Assembly (NCBI GenBank): GCA_036399695.1
Contig: DASWMP010000331.1
Coordinates: forward strand, 1-15,133
Reading direction: 5' to 3'
Source of the DNA: DASVEE01 sp036399695
GTDB lineage: Bacteria; Acidobacteriota; Thermoanaerobaculia; Gp7-AA8
DNA: 15,133 bases
Position numbers and translations under genes: made by a program. Under the pieces are notes generated by a model. That model did not search any database and was not told where the DNA came from. It was given only the letters and a program-made list of their open reading frames with translations. This document shows, one piece after another, positions 7,072 to 13,795 of this stretch. Every line of letters begins with the position of its first letter. The stretch's first letter is position 1.

Positions 7072-7881
7072 ATGGTTGAGGCCGTGAACTCCTGGATCGA
7101 ACGTCTTGCGCGAGCCGGCTACGCCTCGAAAGGCATGGTCTATCTGATCATCGGGTTTCTCGCGCTGGCGGCGGGCGTCGGGAAGGGCGGCGCGACCGGC
7201 GACCAGCACACTGCCTTCCACTGGATTCTCGAGAAACCCTTCGGCCGCACCCTGCTGGCCGCTCTCTCGATCGGCCTCCTCGGGTATGCACTCTGGCGCT
7301 ACGGCAGCGCCCTCGCCGACTGGGAACGTCGCGGCAGCGACGCCAAAGGGATGGCCATCCGTTTCGGCAGCTTCTGCCGTGGCGTGCTTTACACCGGCAT
7401 CGCCATCGAGGTGATCCGCCTCGTGCTGCGTAAAGGTGACGGAGGCCGTGGCAGCGACGCCACCGCGAAGCACTGGACCGCGCGGGCGATGGACGCGCCG
7501 TTCGGACGCTGGCTCGTCATCGCCGCCGGCGCGGGCGTCGTCGGCTATGGCATCTATCAACTGGTCTCTGCCTGGAAGGCGAAGCTGAGCAAACAACTGC
7601 GTCTCGGCGAAATGAAAGCGGCAACCCGGAAGCGCGTCATTGCCGCGTCGCGCTTCGGCATCGGCGCGCGCGGCATCGTCTTCGGAATCATCGGCGGCTC
7701 TCTCGTCCTGGCCGGGCTGCACCACAACCCGGACGAGGCCCGCGGCACGTCGGGCGCGCTGCGCGAGCTCGCCTCCCAACCTTACGGCATGGTGCTGCTC
7801 GCCATCGTCGGACTCGGACTGGCGGCGTACGGCGTTTACGCATTCGTCAACGCCCGCTACCGGGTCATCCAGGCCGCGTGA
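7072..7881 (+). CDS. DUF1206 family membrane protein
   Basis: This 269-residue integral membrane protein is of unknown function. It consists of three tandem repeats of about 85-90 residues, each with two hydrophobic helices, giving six membrane segments. The first half of each repeat carries an R-x-G-x3-[KR]-G-x-[VL]-[YF] pattern (ARAGYASKGMVY, IRFGSFCRGVLY, ASRFGIGARGIVF). The second half carries G-x2-L...G-x2-[GA]-Y-[AG]-[LIV] (GLLGYALWRYG, GVVGYGIYQLV, GLAAYGVYAFV). This triplicated plan is the hallmark of DUF1206. The start is the ATG at 7072, before which no Shine-Dalgarno sequence is seen; GTG at 7084 is an alternative. The stop TGA overlaps the start of the hybrid kinase gene, so the two are probably co-translated and may work together, for example in sensing a membrane or stress cue; that is inference. 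Confidence 0.85.
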   Translation: MVEAVNSWIERLARAGYASKGMVYLIIGFLALAAGVGKGGATGDQHTAFHWILEKPFGRTLLAALSIGLLGYALWRYGSALADWERRGSDAKGMAIRFGSFCRGVLYTGIAIEVIRLVLRKGDGGRGSDATAKHWTARAMDAPFGRWLVIAAGAGVVGYGIYQLVSAWKAKLSKQLRLGEMKAATRKRVIAASRFGIGARGIVFGIIGGSLVLAGLHHNPDEARGTSGALRELASQPYGMVLLAIVGLGLAAYGVYAFVNARYRVIQAA

Positions 7882-9863
7882 TGATGGGCGACGATCGCGA
7901 GCTCGCCGCCGAACGTCTCCGCCTGGCCGTCGAATCGGCGGACATCGGCACGTGGGACTTCTATCCCGAGACGGGCGTGCTCGAGTGGTCGCGCCGCTGC
8001 CGCGAGCTGTTCGGACTCACGCCCGACGAGCCGGTCGACTACGAGGTCTTCCTCGAGCGCATCCATCCCGAGGACCGGCAGATGGTCGATGAGGCGGTGC
8101 GCGGGGCCACGTCGCCCGGCGGCAAGGGAGAGTACGCCGTCGAGTACCGCACGATCTGGCCGGACGGCACGCTCCGTTGGATCGACGCGCGCGGCCGCGC
8201 CTTCTTCAGCGGTGAGCCGCCGAAGGCCGTGCGCTTCATCGGGACGGTCTTCGACATCACGCACTCGAAGCTCGCCGAGCAGACGATGAAGCGGGAGAAG
8301 GACGAGTTCATCGCCGCCGTCTCGCACGAGCTGCGCACGCCGATGACGGCGATCCTCGGCTGGTCGCGCATGCTGCGCATGCCGGACATCGACGCCGAGA
8401 CGACCGCCGCCGCGCTCGACGCCATCGAGCGGAGCACGCGCGTACAGTCGCAGCTCATCGAAGACCTGCTCGACCTCTCACGGATCGATACCGGCAAGCT
8501 CCACCTGGACCGCCGGCAGATCGACCTCATGCCGCTCGTCAACAGCGCCGTCGACGCCATCCGCCCGCTCGCCGAGCCGAAGAACATCAGGATCGACGTC
8601 GACCTCCCGGAGGAGGGCGTGTCGATCTACGGCGATGCGAACCGCCTGCAGCAGGTGCTCTGGAACCTGCTGACGAACGCGACGAAGTTCACGCATGTCG
8701 ACGGCCGGATCGTCGTCCGGCTGGAGCGCTCCGGTTCGTTGACGCACCTCTCGGTGCAGGACGACGGCATCGGCATCGAGCCCGAGTTTCAGCCACACAT
8801 CTTCGACCGCTTCCGCCAGGGCTCCGGCGATCGCGGCGAATCCCAGGGCGGCCTCGGGCTCGGCCTGGCCATCGTGCGCCATTTCGTCGAGGTGCACGGC
8901 GGGTACGTGCGCGTCGAAAGCGAAGGCACGGGCCAAGGCTCGACGTTCATCGTCACGCTGCCGGTACTGACGAGCGAGGACGACGCGCAACCGCCGTTCA
9001 CGAAACGCGACGAGGCACGGCGCCACGTGAAACTGCCGTCGCTGGATAAGGTGCGCGTCGCGGTCGTGGAGGACGATCACGACACGGCAAAGATGATCGA
9101 GCGGACGCTGAAGCGCTGCGGCGCCGAGGTGCGCGTGGCGCATAACGCGCCGCAGGCGATCGCGATGTTCGCGCAGTGGACGCCGGACGTCGCCATCATC
9201 GACATCGTGCTGCCCGAAGGGGACGGTTACGACGTCATCACCTGGTTGCACTCCAACAGCGCCACGATGCGCACCGCGGTGATGGCGCTGACGGTGCTGA
9301 GCCGCGCGGACGACGTCGAGAAGATCACGAACGCCGGCTTCGATTCCTATCGCCAGAAACCGCTCGAACCGACAGATATCGCGTACGAGATCTCGCGACT
9401 CCAGGTGCGGCGGCATCAGGGGATGGACCCACGGGCCGCCATGACGGACGAGCGGCCGCACGAAGTACCGGCGCCGTCCGCGGCGCGCGCGCCAAAGCCC
9501 TCGAACGCCGTGCTCGTCGTGGACGACGACGCCTCGATCCGCGCGCTCGTGCAGGGAGTCCTGCGTCGCGAAGGAATCGAGACCGCGGCGGCCTCGAACG
9601 GCGCCGAGGCGCTGGAGCTCATCGCCGAAAACGATTACGCGGTGATCGTGCTCGACCTGATGATGCCGGTCCTCGACGGCTTCACCGTCATCGAAAAACT
9701 CCGCAACGAACCACAACGCCGCCGCTGCATCATCGTCGCCTCAGCCGGGGACGAAGGCGTGCTGGCGAAAGTGGATCGGGAGGCGGTATTCACGGTGATC
9801 CGGAAGCCGTTCAACATCGATGCGCTGATTGCAGCCGTGAAGCAGTGCGCGGTAGAGGGGTAG
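7881..9863 (+). CDS. Hybrid sensor histidine kinase, PAS-HisKA-HATPase-REC-REC
   Basis: This roughly 660-residue soluble hybrid kinase has no transmembrane segment or signal peptide. Order: a PAS domain (about residues 8-125, with WSRRCRELFGL and the C-terminal DGTLRWIDARGRAFF and FIGTVFDITHSK); HisKA with the phosphorylated His149 in SHELRTPMTAILGW; HATPase with the N box NRLQQVLWNLLTNATKF, G1 DDGIGIE (about 294-300) and G2 GGLGLGLAIV (about 323-332). Two receiver domains follow: REC1 with acidic EDD, phospho-acceptor Asp441 and the Lys of QKPL; REC2 with DDD, Asp592 and the Lys of RKPF. No HPt, DNA-binding or enzymatic output domain is present, so signal must leave through another protein. 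The ATG at 7881 gives a TGATG overlap with the DUF1206 stop; GTG at 7878 and ATG at 7884 are alternatives. Confidence 0.9.
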   Translation: MMGDDRELAAERLRLAVESADIGTWDFYPETGVLEWSRRCRELFGLTPDEPVDYEVFLERIHPEDRQMVDEAVRGATSPGGKGEYAVEYRTIWPDGTLRWIDARGRAFFSGEPPKAVRFIGTVFDITHSKLAEQTMKREKDEFIAAVSHELRTPMTAILGWSRMLRMPDIDAETTAAALDAIERSTRVQSQLIEDLLDLSRIDTGKLHLDRRQIDLMPLVNSAVDAIRPLAEPKNIRIDVDLPEEGVSIYGDANRLQQVLWNLLTNATKFTHVDGRIVVRLERSGSLTHLSVQDDGIGIEPEFQPHIFDRFRQGSGDRGESQGGLGLGLAIVRHFVEVHGGYVRVESEGTGQGSTFIVTLPVLTSEDDAQPPFTKRDEARRHVKLPSLDKVRVAVVEDDHDTAKMIERTLKRCGAEVRVAHNAPQAIAMFAQWTPDVAIIDIVLPEGDGYDVITWLHSNSATMRTAVMALTVLSRADDVEKITNAGFDSYRQKPLEPTDIAYEISRLQVRRHQGMDPRAAMTDERPHEVPAPSAARAPKPSNAVLVVDDDASIRALVQGVLRREGIETAAASNGAEALELIAENDYAVIVLDLMMPVLDGFTVIEKLRNEPQRRRCIIVASAGDEGVLAKVDREAVFTVIRKPFNIDALIAAVKQCAVEG

Positions 9864-9881
9864 GCGTTAGGGCCCGGGGCC

Positions 9882-9916
9882 CGGGGCTCGGTTGGGTGTC
9901 AGGCCCGAGGTTCAAC
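9882..9916 (+). repeat. 35-bp direct repeat, copy 1
   Basis: This copy is identical over 35 bases to 10152-10186, an offset of 270 bases. It starts CGGGGCTCGGTTGGG and ends CCGAGGTTCAAC. It contains the GGGGCTCGGTTGG core that also appears, with one change, on the other strand at 7013-7025. It flanks the REPIN-like element on the left. Confidence 0.8.
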
Positions 9917-9980
9917 GGGGCCGGCCTGCAGAACCGGAACCCTGAGTCCCGACAACCAACTGCGGCCTCGGCGCGGGTCC

Positions 9981-10128
9981 CCAATTGCGTTGACTTAAAG
10001 GTTTGCCTCATGTGGGACAGACACTCCTGTCTGTCCGGCCCACCCCCGAGGTCCTCCAGACAAGCGGCCGTTCGGGTGCACGGGACAGACAAGAGTGTCT
10101 GTCCCACATCTAAAGTCAACGCCATTGG
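9981..10128. mobile_element. REPIN/MITE-like element of two inverted hairpins
   Basis: The ends form a 16-bp inverted repeat with one mismatch (9981-9996 and 10113-10128; core GCGTTGACTT/AAGTCAACGC). Inside, two copies of a short palindrome face each other: 10015-10036 (GGACAGACA, loop CTCC, TGTCTGTCC) and 10083-10104 (GGACAGACA, loop AGAG, TGTCTGTCC), each preceded or followed by TGTGG/CCACA. Two REP-type hairpins in inverted order about 50 bases apart within a roughly 150-bp unit is the REPIN arrangement mobilised in trans by RAYT transposases in other bacteria. No transposase gene is in the window. The structure is seen; the mobility is inference. Confidence 0.6.
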
Positions 10129-10151
10129 GCCCGGGCCCGGGGCTCGGGGCT

Positions 10152-10186
10152 CGGGGCTCGGTTGGGTGTCAGGCCCGAGGTTCAAC
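10152..10186 (+). repeat. 35-bp direct repeat, copy 2
   Basis: Exact copy of 9882-9916, lying to the right of the REPIN-like element and preceded by three GGGGCTC units. A flanking direct repeat this long is too large for an ordinary target-site duplication. It more likely reflects duplication of the intergenic repeat, or insertion of the REPIN between existing copies. Confidence 0.8.
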
Positions 10187-10212
10187 CGGGCCCTGGGCCC
10201 GGGCCCTGATCC

Positions 10213-10629
10213 CTATGCGCCCACGCGTATGTTCGAGCCGTGAAAGTGCACGATCAACCACCGGCCGCCGCGCGGTTCCAGCACCAGCGTGCGGCGTGAG
10301 GTCACGTTCGGGTTCCGGATCTCGAACGTCACGGTCCTTCCCTGCACGCGCAGGTTCTCGATCGGCAGGCGCACGACGTGGCCGCCGCTGTTGCTGAAGA
10401 GGCGGCGGAAGGTCTTCTCGATCTCCGGCTTGCCGTCCGCGCGGAACGGGATGTCGTTCACCGGGAAGAAAGCGGTGGCGTCGTCCGCGAAGAGCGGGAG
10501 CATGGCGTCCGCGTCGGAGCGCTCGATCGCGGCCACGAACGCGCGGGCCACATCCTCCGGCGTCTCGCGCGGCACCGACGCGCAGGCGGCGGTCAGCAGC
10601 AGCAGGACGGCAACGATGCAGCGGGTCAT
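10213..10629 (-). CDS. SnoaL-like (NTF2-fold) lipoprotein
   Basis: This 138-residue predicted lipoprotein has an N-terminal signal, a hydrophobic stretch (about residues 5-13) and the lipobox TAAC, with Cys16 the lipidated residue. The mature part looks like a SnoaL-like/DUF4440 NTF2-fold domain: a first helix pair PEDVARAFVAAIERSDADAM, LPLFADDATAFFPVND, then a long curved sheet ending in GGRWLIVHFHGSNI. No catalytic set can be assigned; such domains bind small hydrophobic ligands or serve as accessory proteins. The ATG at 10629 overlaps the methyltransferase TGA by four bases (ATGA), so translation is likely coupled; no separate Shine-Dalgarno sequence is seen. It is the last gene of the four-gene minus-strand operon. 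Confidence 0.75.
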   Translation of the reverse strand: MTRCIVAVLLLLTAACASVPRETPEDVARAFVAAIERSDADAMLPLFADDATAFFPVNDIPFRADGKPEIEKTFRRLFSNSGGHVVRLPIENLRVQGRTVTFEIRNPNVTSRRTLVLEPRGGRWLIVHFHGSNIRVGA

Positions 10630-11426
10630 ACGCGGGAGGATAACGCGAGCAGCAGGCGGCGGAGCCACGATTCGCCACCGCCGTGCACGCGCGCCGCGGC
10701 GACCGGATCGAGATCCACCCAGGCTCGGCGGATCGCCGTCACGACGTGGCGCCCGAGCCACTCCTTCATCGCGAAATCGAACGCGTCGTGGCGCAGCTCG
10801 TTCCAGTACTTCACGTACCGCGACGCCGCTTCCGGGTGCGTCAGCAGTACCTTGTTGCCACCGATGACGATCGGCACGAAGGCATCCGGCCGCTCGCTCG
10901 TGAAGCGGTAAAATCCCTCGCTCACGCCCGGCCAGTTCGGGTTGAACAGATCGTCCACGGCCACGACGCCGGCGGGCAGCAGCGCCTGCTCCGCGATTCT
11001 CAGATCGTTCAACACATCCTCGGCGCGATGGCCGCCGTCGATGTGGAAGAAGCGGCAGCGCGCCGTCGTGTCCTCCGCCGTCAGCTCGCTCGACAGCTTG
11101 GCGAACACCCGCAGGTGATCGACGCGCGCATGGGTCTGCATGTGCCGCAGGAAGAGCTCGCGGCTCCCCTCGCCCGAACGGTCGACGTTCAGGCTCTGCT
11201 GCTCGAACACGTCGCAGACGCCGACCGTCTCCCCTTCCCCTGCCGCGCGCGACAGGAAGATGGCGGTCTTGCCGTGATGGACGCCGATCTCGAAGAGGTC
11301 GCCCTCGATCCGCTCCCGCTTCTGGATCTCGTCGACGACGCCGAAGAGATAGGCGTCGATCGGGAAGAACCACCCTTCGACGCCGCGCGTCGCGCGCAGG
11401 TAGTCGTCGACGGCGCCTGCGTTCAT
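10626..11426 (-). CDS. Class I SAM-dependent methyltransferase (Methyltransf_24-like)
   Basis: This 266-residue cytoplasmic enzyme has a Rossmann-fold methyltransferase domain. The SAM-binding loop is FEIGVHHGKTAIFL (residues 45-58, acidic Glu46 and Gly48/Gly52). Further on are FHIDGGHRAEDVLNDL, with Asp130 and His133 in the DGxH motif typical of Methyltransf_24/TylF-like O-methyltransferases, and LLPAGVVAVDDLF, the late acidic DD motif that in relatives helps bind metal or substrate. The substrate is unknown. The C-terminal 80 residues are helical and charged. The ATG at 11426 overlaps the GAF-HD-GYP stop by four bases (ATGA); upstream extensions in the same frame are antisense-like. It could modify a small molecule, sugar or lipid; nothing in the sequence decides this. 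Confidence 0.82.
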   Translation of the reverse strand: MNAGAVDDYLRATRGVEGWFFPIDAYLFGVVDEIQKRERIEGDLFEIGVHHGKTAIFLSRAAGEGETVGVCDVFEQQSLNVDRSGEGSRELFLRHMQTHARVDHLRVFAKLSSELTAEDTTARCRFFHIDGGHRAEDVLNDLRIAEQALLPAGVVAVDDLFNPNWPGVSEGFYRFTSERPDAFVPIVIGGNKVLLTHPEAASRYVKYWNELRHDAFDFAMKEWLGRHVVTAIRRAWVDLDPVAAARVHGGGESWLRRLLLALSSRV

Positions 11427-13150
11427 CCTCGGCGCACCATCTCCACGAACTTCGCCGCGAGGTCGGCGTCGAACTGCGAGCCGGCGGCGCGGGCAATCGC
11501 GCCCATGGCCGCGGCAGGTGGCAGCGGCGGCTGGTACGTCTGCGCGTCCGTCATCGCCACCCAGGCATCGCACGGCTGGAGGAGGCGCGAGAGCAGCGGG
11601 ATCTCTTCGCCGTGCAGCTCGTGCGGGTAACCGCTGCCGTCGACGCGCTCGTGATGGCAGAGCACCGCCTTCGCGAGGTCGGTGCCGAGGAAGGGCTCGA
11701 GGAGCGCGGCCCCGACGGAGACGTGCTCGCGCAGGATTCCGAGCTCGTCCTGCGTCACGTCTTTCTTGTTGTAAAGGCGCTCGTAGTCGAGCAGGCGCAT
11801 GCCGGCGTCGTGGACGAGGCCGAGGAGGCGTGCGTTCTCGACGTCCGTCGCGGAGAGGCCCAGCGTGCGGGCAAAGCGCTCGCAGAGCTGTGATACCGCT
11901 TCGCAGTGGCGGCGCAGCTCGGGATACCGGCTGAAGTCGGGCTCGAGGAGCTTCTCCGCGGCGCGGGCGCGGAACGTGTGCAGCTCGCCGCGCTGCATCG
12001 TCTGCTCGATGGCGAGCTGCAGGTTGGCCAGCAGCGCTGCCAGCAGCTCGTGCGCGCCGCGATCAGGAGCGGTGGAGAAAGCGACGGTGAGATAGAGGCC
12101 GCGCATCGAGCCGGCGACCACCGGCGCGGTGAAGACCTTCTGCAGTTGCGATGGAGCGATCGCCGGACCGCTCCCCGCCTGCACGTTGATCCGCGGCACG
12201 CCCGCCGACTCGCCGCGCTTCGCCAGCCAGACGTTGAGCTTCGACTGGAGGACGTTCTTCGCCTCGTCCGGCATCGGCCCGCGGGCGGCAATCTCCTGCA
12301 GGCCGGCGTCGATGGCGGAGAGCGAGACCGCTTCGGCGCCGGGGATCAGCAGGATCGCCCGCAGCACGTCACGCGCGGCGGCAAGCTCCGGCTCGCCGAG
12401 CGCATGCTGTGGCGCCGCGACGAGGATGTGTCCGGCGACGTTGCGCGCGTCGATGACGAGCGTGGCCAGCCGCGGCACGTGCGGCGCCGGCGAATCGGCT
12501 GGGCGGTGGGCAGCCGGGCGGTTGGGCGGAGGATTCGTCTCTCCGGTCTTCGCCTCGATCCGGCCAGCCGGTTGCCCGACGGGCGAACCGGCCGGTGCGG
12601 GCGCGGCTGCAGGCCGTGGAGCGGCGGCTGGTTGCAGAACCGGCGAAGCCGGCGCGGCAGCCGGCGCCGGCTGCTCGTCTGAATCCGAGAGCGTGATGAA
12701 GCGCAGGCCGAAGACGTTGCGGTTGGCGAACAGCGCCAGGATGCGCTCGGCGATGCGCTGCGCCGGCCCGAGATCCGCCTGCTCGAACGGCAGTTTCGCC
12801 GCCTTGTCGCGCATGTCGATCAGCCCGACGAGCTGGCCTCGCGTGTAGAGCGGCAGGACGAGCATCCGGTCGGTCCCGGCCGAGAACAGCACTTCCGAGA
12901 GGCGCGGCTCGGAGGCGAGGCCGTTCACGAAGAACGGATTGCGTCCGCGTCCGCAGCGGTCGATCACCGGGTCGTTACGGTCGAGCGACTGCCGGGTCGT
13001 GTTGCGGAAGCCGTACTCGGTGATGAGCTCGTACCGCTGCGTCTGCCCGTCGTGCAGATAGAGCGCGGCCTTGGTGGCCTTCAGCTCCACCGCGCAGTCG
13101 TACAGGATCTCTTTCAGTTTCGGCCGAAGCTCGTCGACCTCAGGATGCAC
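11423..13150 (-). CDS. GAF-HD-GYP cyclic-di-GMP phosphodiesterase-like protein
   Basis: This 575-residue cytoplasmic signalling protein has an N-terminal GAF sensor domain (about residues 10-145), a Pro/Ala-rich linker (about 160-228), a middle domain (about 228-385; probably a second, degenerate GAF), and a C-terminal HD-GYP domain (about 395-572). The HD pair is His447-Asp448 in VHDAGM, followed by REHVSVGAALL, CHHERVDGSGYP with Gly507-Tyr508-Pro509, and a late CDAW Asp. The metal-binding residues and GYP signature look intact, so it may hydrolyse cyclic-di-GMP, but the Lys of the usual HDxGK is Met. The linker is unlike the other domains and should be flexible. The start is GTG at 13150, supported by GGAGA at 13161-13157 (6-base spacing). 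It begins right after the GerW-like stop and overlaps the methyltransferase start. Confidence 0.85.
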   Translation of the reverse strand: MHPEVDELRPKLKEILYDCAVELKATKAALYLHDGQTQRYELITEYGFRNTTRQSLDRNDPVIDRCGRGRNPFFVNGLASEPRLSEVLFSAGTDRMLVLPLYTRGQLVGLIDMRDKAAKLPFEQADLGPAQRIAERILALFANRNVFGLRFITLSDSDEQPAPAAAPASPVLQPAAAPRPAAAPAPAGSPVGQPAGRIEAKTGETNPPPNRPAAHRPADSPAPHVPRLATLVIDARNVAGHILVAAPQHALGEPELAAARDVLRAILLIPGAEAVSLSAIDAGLQEIAARGPMPDEAKNVLQSKLNVWLAKRGESAGVPRINVQAGSGPAIAPSQLQKVFTAPVVAGSMRGLYLTVAFSTAPDRGAHELLAALLANLQLAIEQTMQRGELHTFRARAAEKLLEPDFSRYPELRRHCEAVSQLCERFARTLGLSATDVENARLLGLVHDAGMRLLDYERLYNKKDVTQDELGILREHVSVGAALLEPFLGTDLAKAVLCHHERVDGSGYPHELHGEEIPLLSRLLQPCDAWVAMTDAQTYQPPLPPAAAMGAIARAAGSQFDADLAAKFVEMVRRG

Positions 13151-13498
13151 CTATGTTCTCCGCGTCAGCTTCGACAGGAGCAAACCGACCGCCAGCCCCG
13201 CCGCACCGGCCGCGACGAGAAAGGCCGTGTCCCGCGGATCGTGAATGGCCCGGAACTCCGCCTCGCCGTTACGCATGTGGATGTACCCGACCGGCTGCGA
13301 CCGCACACCGCCCCCGCCGCCACCACCCCGCTCGGCCCCGGTCCGTGCCATCGTCCCGCCGCCGAACCCCCACTGCACCTTCGCCACGGGGATCAGCGTC
13401 GTCCCATCACGCTCGATCGGCTCGCCATACACCTGCCTGGCATTCGCATGAACTTGAATGACTTCAGCAATGCGCTCGATGAAGGTCTGCTCCGCCAT
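13151..13498 (-). CDS. GerW/YtfJ-like protein with C-terminal membrane helix
   Basis: This protein of about 115 residues resembles the GerW (YtfJ) family, first known from Bacillus spores but widespread in non-sporulating bacteria. The family pattern is visible: GEPIERDGTTLIPVAKVQWGFGGG, a Gly-rich loop (seven Gly in a row within AERGGGGGGGV), then PVGYIHMRNGEAEFRAI. A hydrophobic helix near the C-terminus (AFLVAAGAAGLAVGLLL) followed by KLTRRT suggests a tail anchor in the inner membrane. The start is ATG at 13498 (MAEQTF); ATG at 13507 (MWR) is equally open and neither has a clear Shine-Dalgarno sequence. The stop TAG abuts the GTG of the HD-GYP gene. It heads the four-gene operon. Biochemical role unknown. 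Confidence 0.72.
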   Translation of the reverse strand: MAEQTFIERIAEVIQVHANARQVYGEPIERDGTTLIPVAKVQWGFGGGTMARTGAERGGGGGGGVRSQPVGYIHMRNGEAEFRAIHDPRDTAFLVAAGAAGLAVGLLLSKLTRRT

Positions 13499-13535
13499 GC
13501 GCCACATGGTAGCGCGGACGCCCGGCCCGGTGCGA

Positions 13536-13564
13536 TTGGGCGCGAATGATCGTGGTGCTATAGT
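13536..13564 (+). promoter_or_regulatory. Sigma-70-type promoter, apparently leaderless, for the Uma2 remnant
   Basis: TTGGGC at 13536-13541 and TATAGT at 13559-13564 are separated by exactly 17 bases, close to the consensus TTGACA-N17-TATAAT. The expected start of transcription, about 7 bases after the -10 box, falls on the ATG at 13571, so the message would have little or no leader. It also lies upstream of the AraC-family gene and may now serve that gene. Confidence 0.55.
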
Positions 13565-13570
13565 CGATTC

Positions 13571-13795
13571 ATGTCCACCGCGCCCCTCCTCGCTTCTCCG
13601 GATCGGTCATACGACCCCGACGAGCGGGTGATTCTCGGCGGCATCGACTGGTGGCAGTTCGAAGCCTTCCTGGCGATCCGGGGCGATCGTGCCGGGGTCA
13701 GGGTGACATATCTGGAGGGAGCGCTCGAGATCATGAGCCCATCGCGGACCCACGAAGCGCTCAAGACACCAAGGACGCGTGAAGATCTCGCGTGA
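13571..13795 (+). pseudogene. Truncated Uma2-family (DUF820) endonuclease-like gene
   Basis: The 74-residue open frame begins like Uma2 proteins: DRSYDPDERVILGGIDWWQFEAFL, then the hallmark RVTYLEGALEIMSPSRTHE. Family members run to about 180-200 residues, and the catalytic PD-(D/E)XK-like Asp/Glu residues lie in the missing C-terminal two-thirds. After HEALKT (about 13765) the sequence no longer resembles the family, and the frame stops within 10 codons. The AraC-family start at 13779 lies inside the last part of the frame. This looks like a 3' deletion that joined a Uma2 promoter and N-terminus to a neighbouring gene. The truncation is seen relative to the known family; it could still make a short peptide. 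Confidence 0.7.

Larger units (their letters stand above)
9869..10207. repeat. Nested repeat block filling the 9864-10212 intergenic gap
   Basis: No credible gene lies in this 349-bp gap. Outermost, AGGGCCCGGG at 9869-9878 is mirrored by CCCGGGCCCT at 10198-10207. Inside these is a 35-bp exact direct repeat (9882-9916 and 10152-10186), and inside that a REPIN-like element (9981-10128). At 10139-10160 a 7-base unit GGGGCTC is repeated three times. The gap lies between the 3' ends of two convergent genes (hybrid kinase and SnoaL-like lipoprotein), a usual place for such elements and for terminators. Confidence 0.7.

Noticed and set aside
8478..9716. 412-codon minus-strand frame opposite the hybrid kinase
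   Set aside because: It is rich in Arg, His, Asp and Val with no recognisable motif and lies wholly against a multi-domain kinase.
9987..10122. Attenuator, riboswitch or structured RNA, considered because of the paired hairpins
   Set aside because: It lies between convergent 3' ends, and the motif recurs elsewhere in the window, so a dispersed repeat explains it better.
9176..10243. 355-codon plus-strand frame running from the kinase gene through the repeat block
   Set aside because: The first half is the kinase in another frame and the second half is translated repeats; no start signal or domain is present.
11906..12682. 258-codon plus-strand frame opposite the HD-GYP gene
   Set aside because: The composition is that of a shadow frame, and the minus-strand gene has intact GAF and HD-GYP motifs and a good ribosome-binding site.
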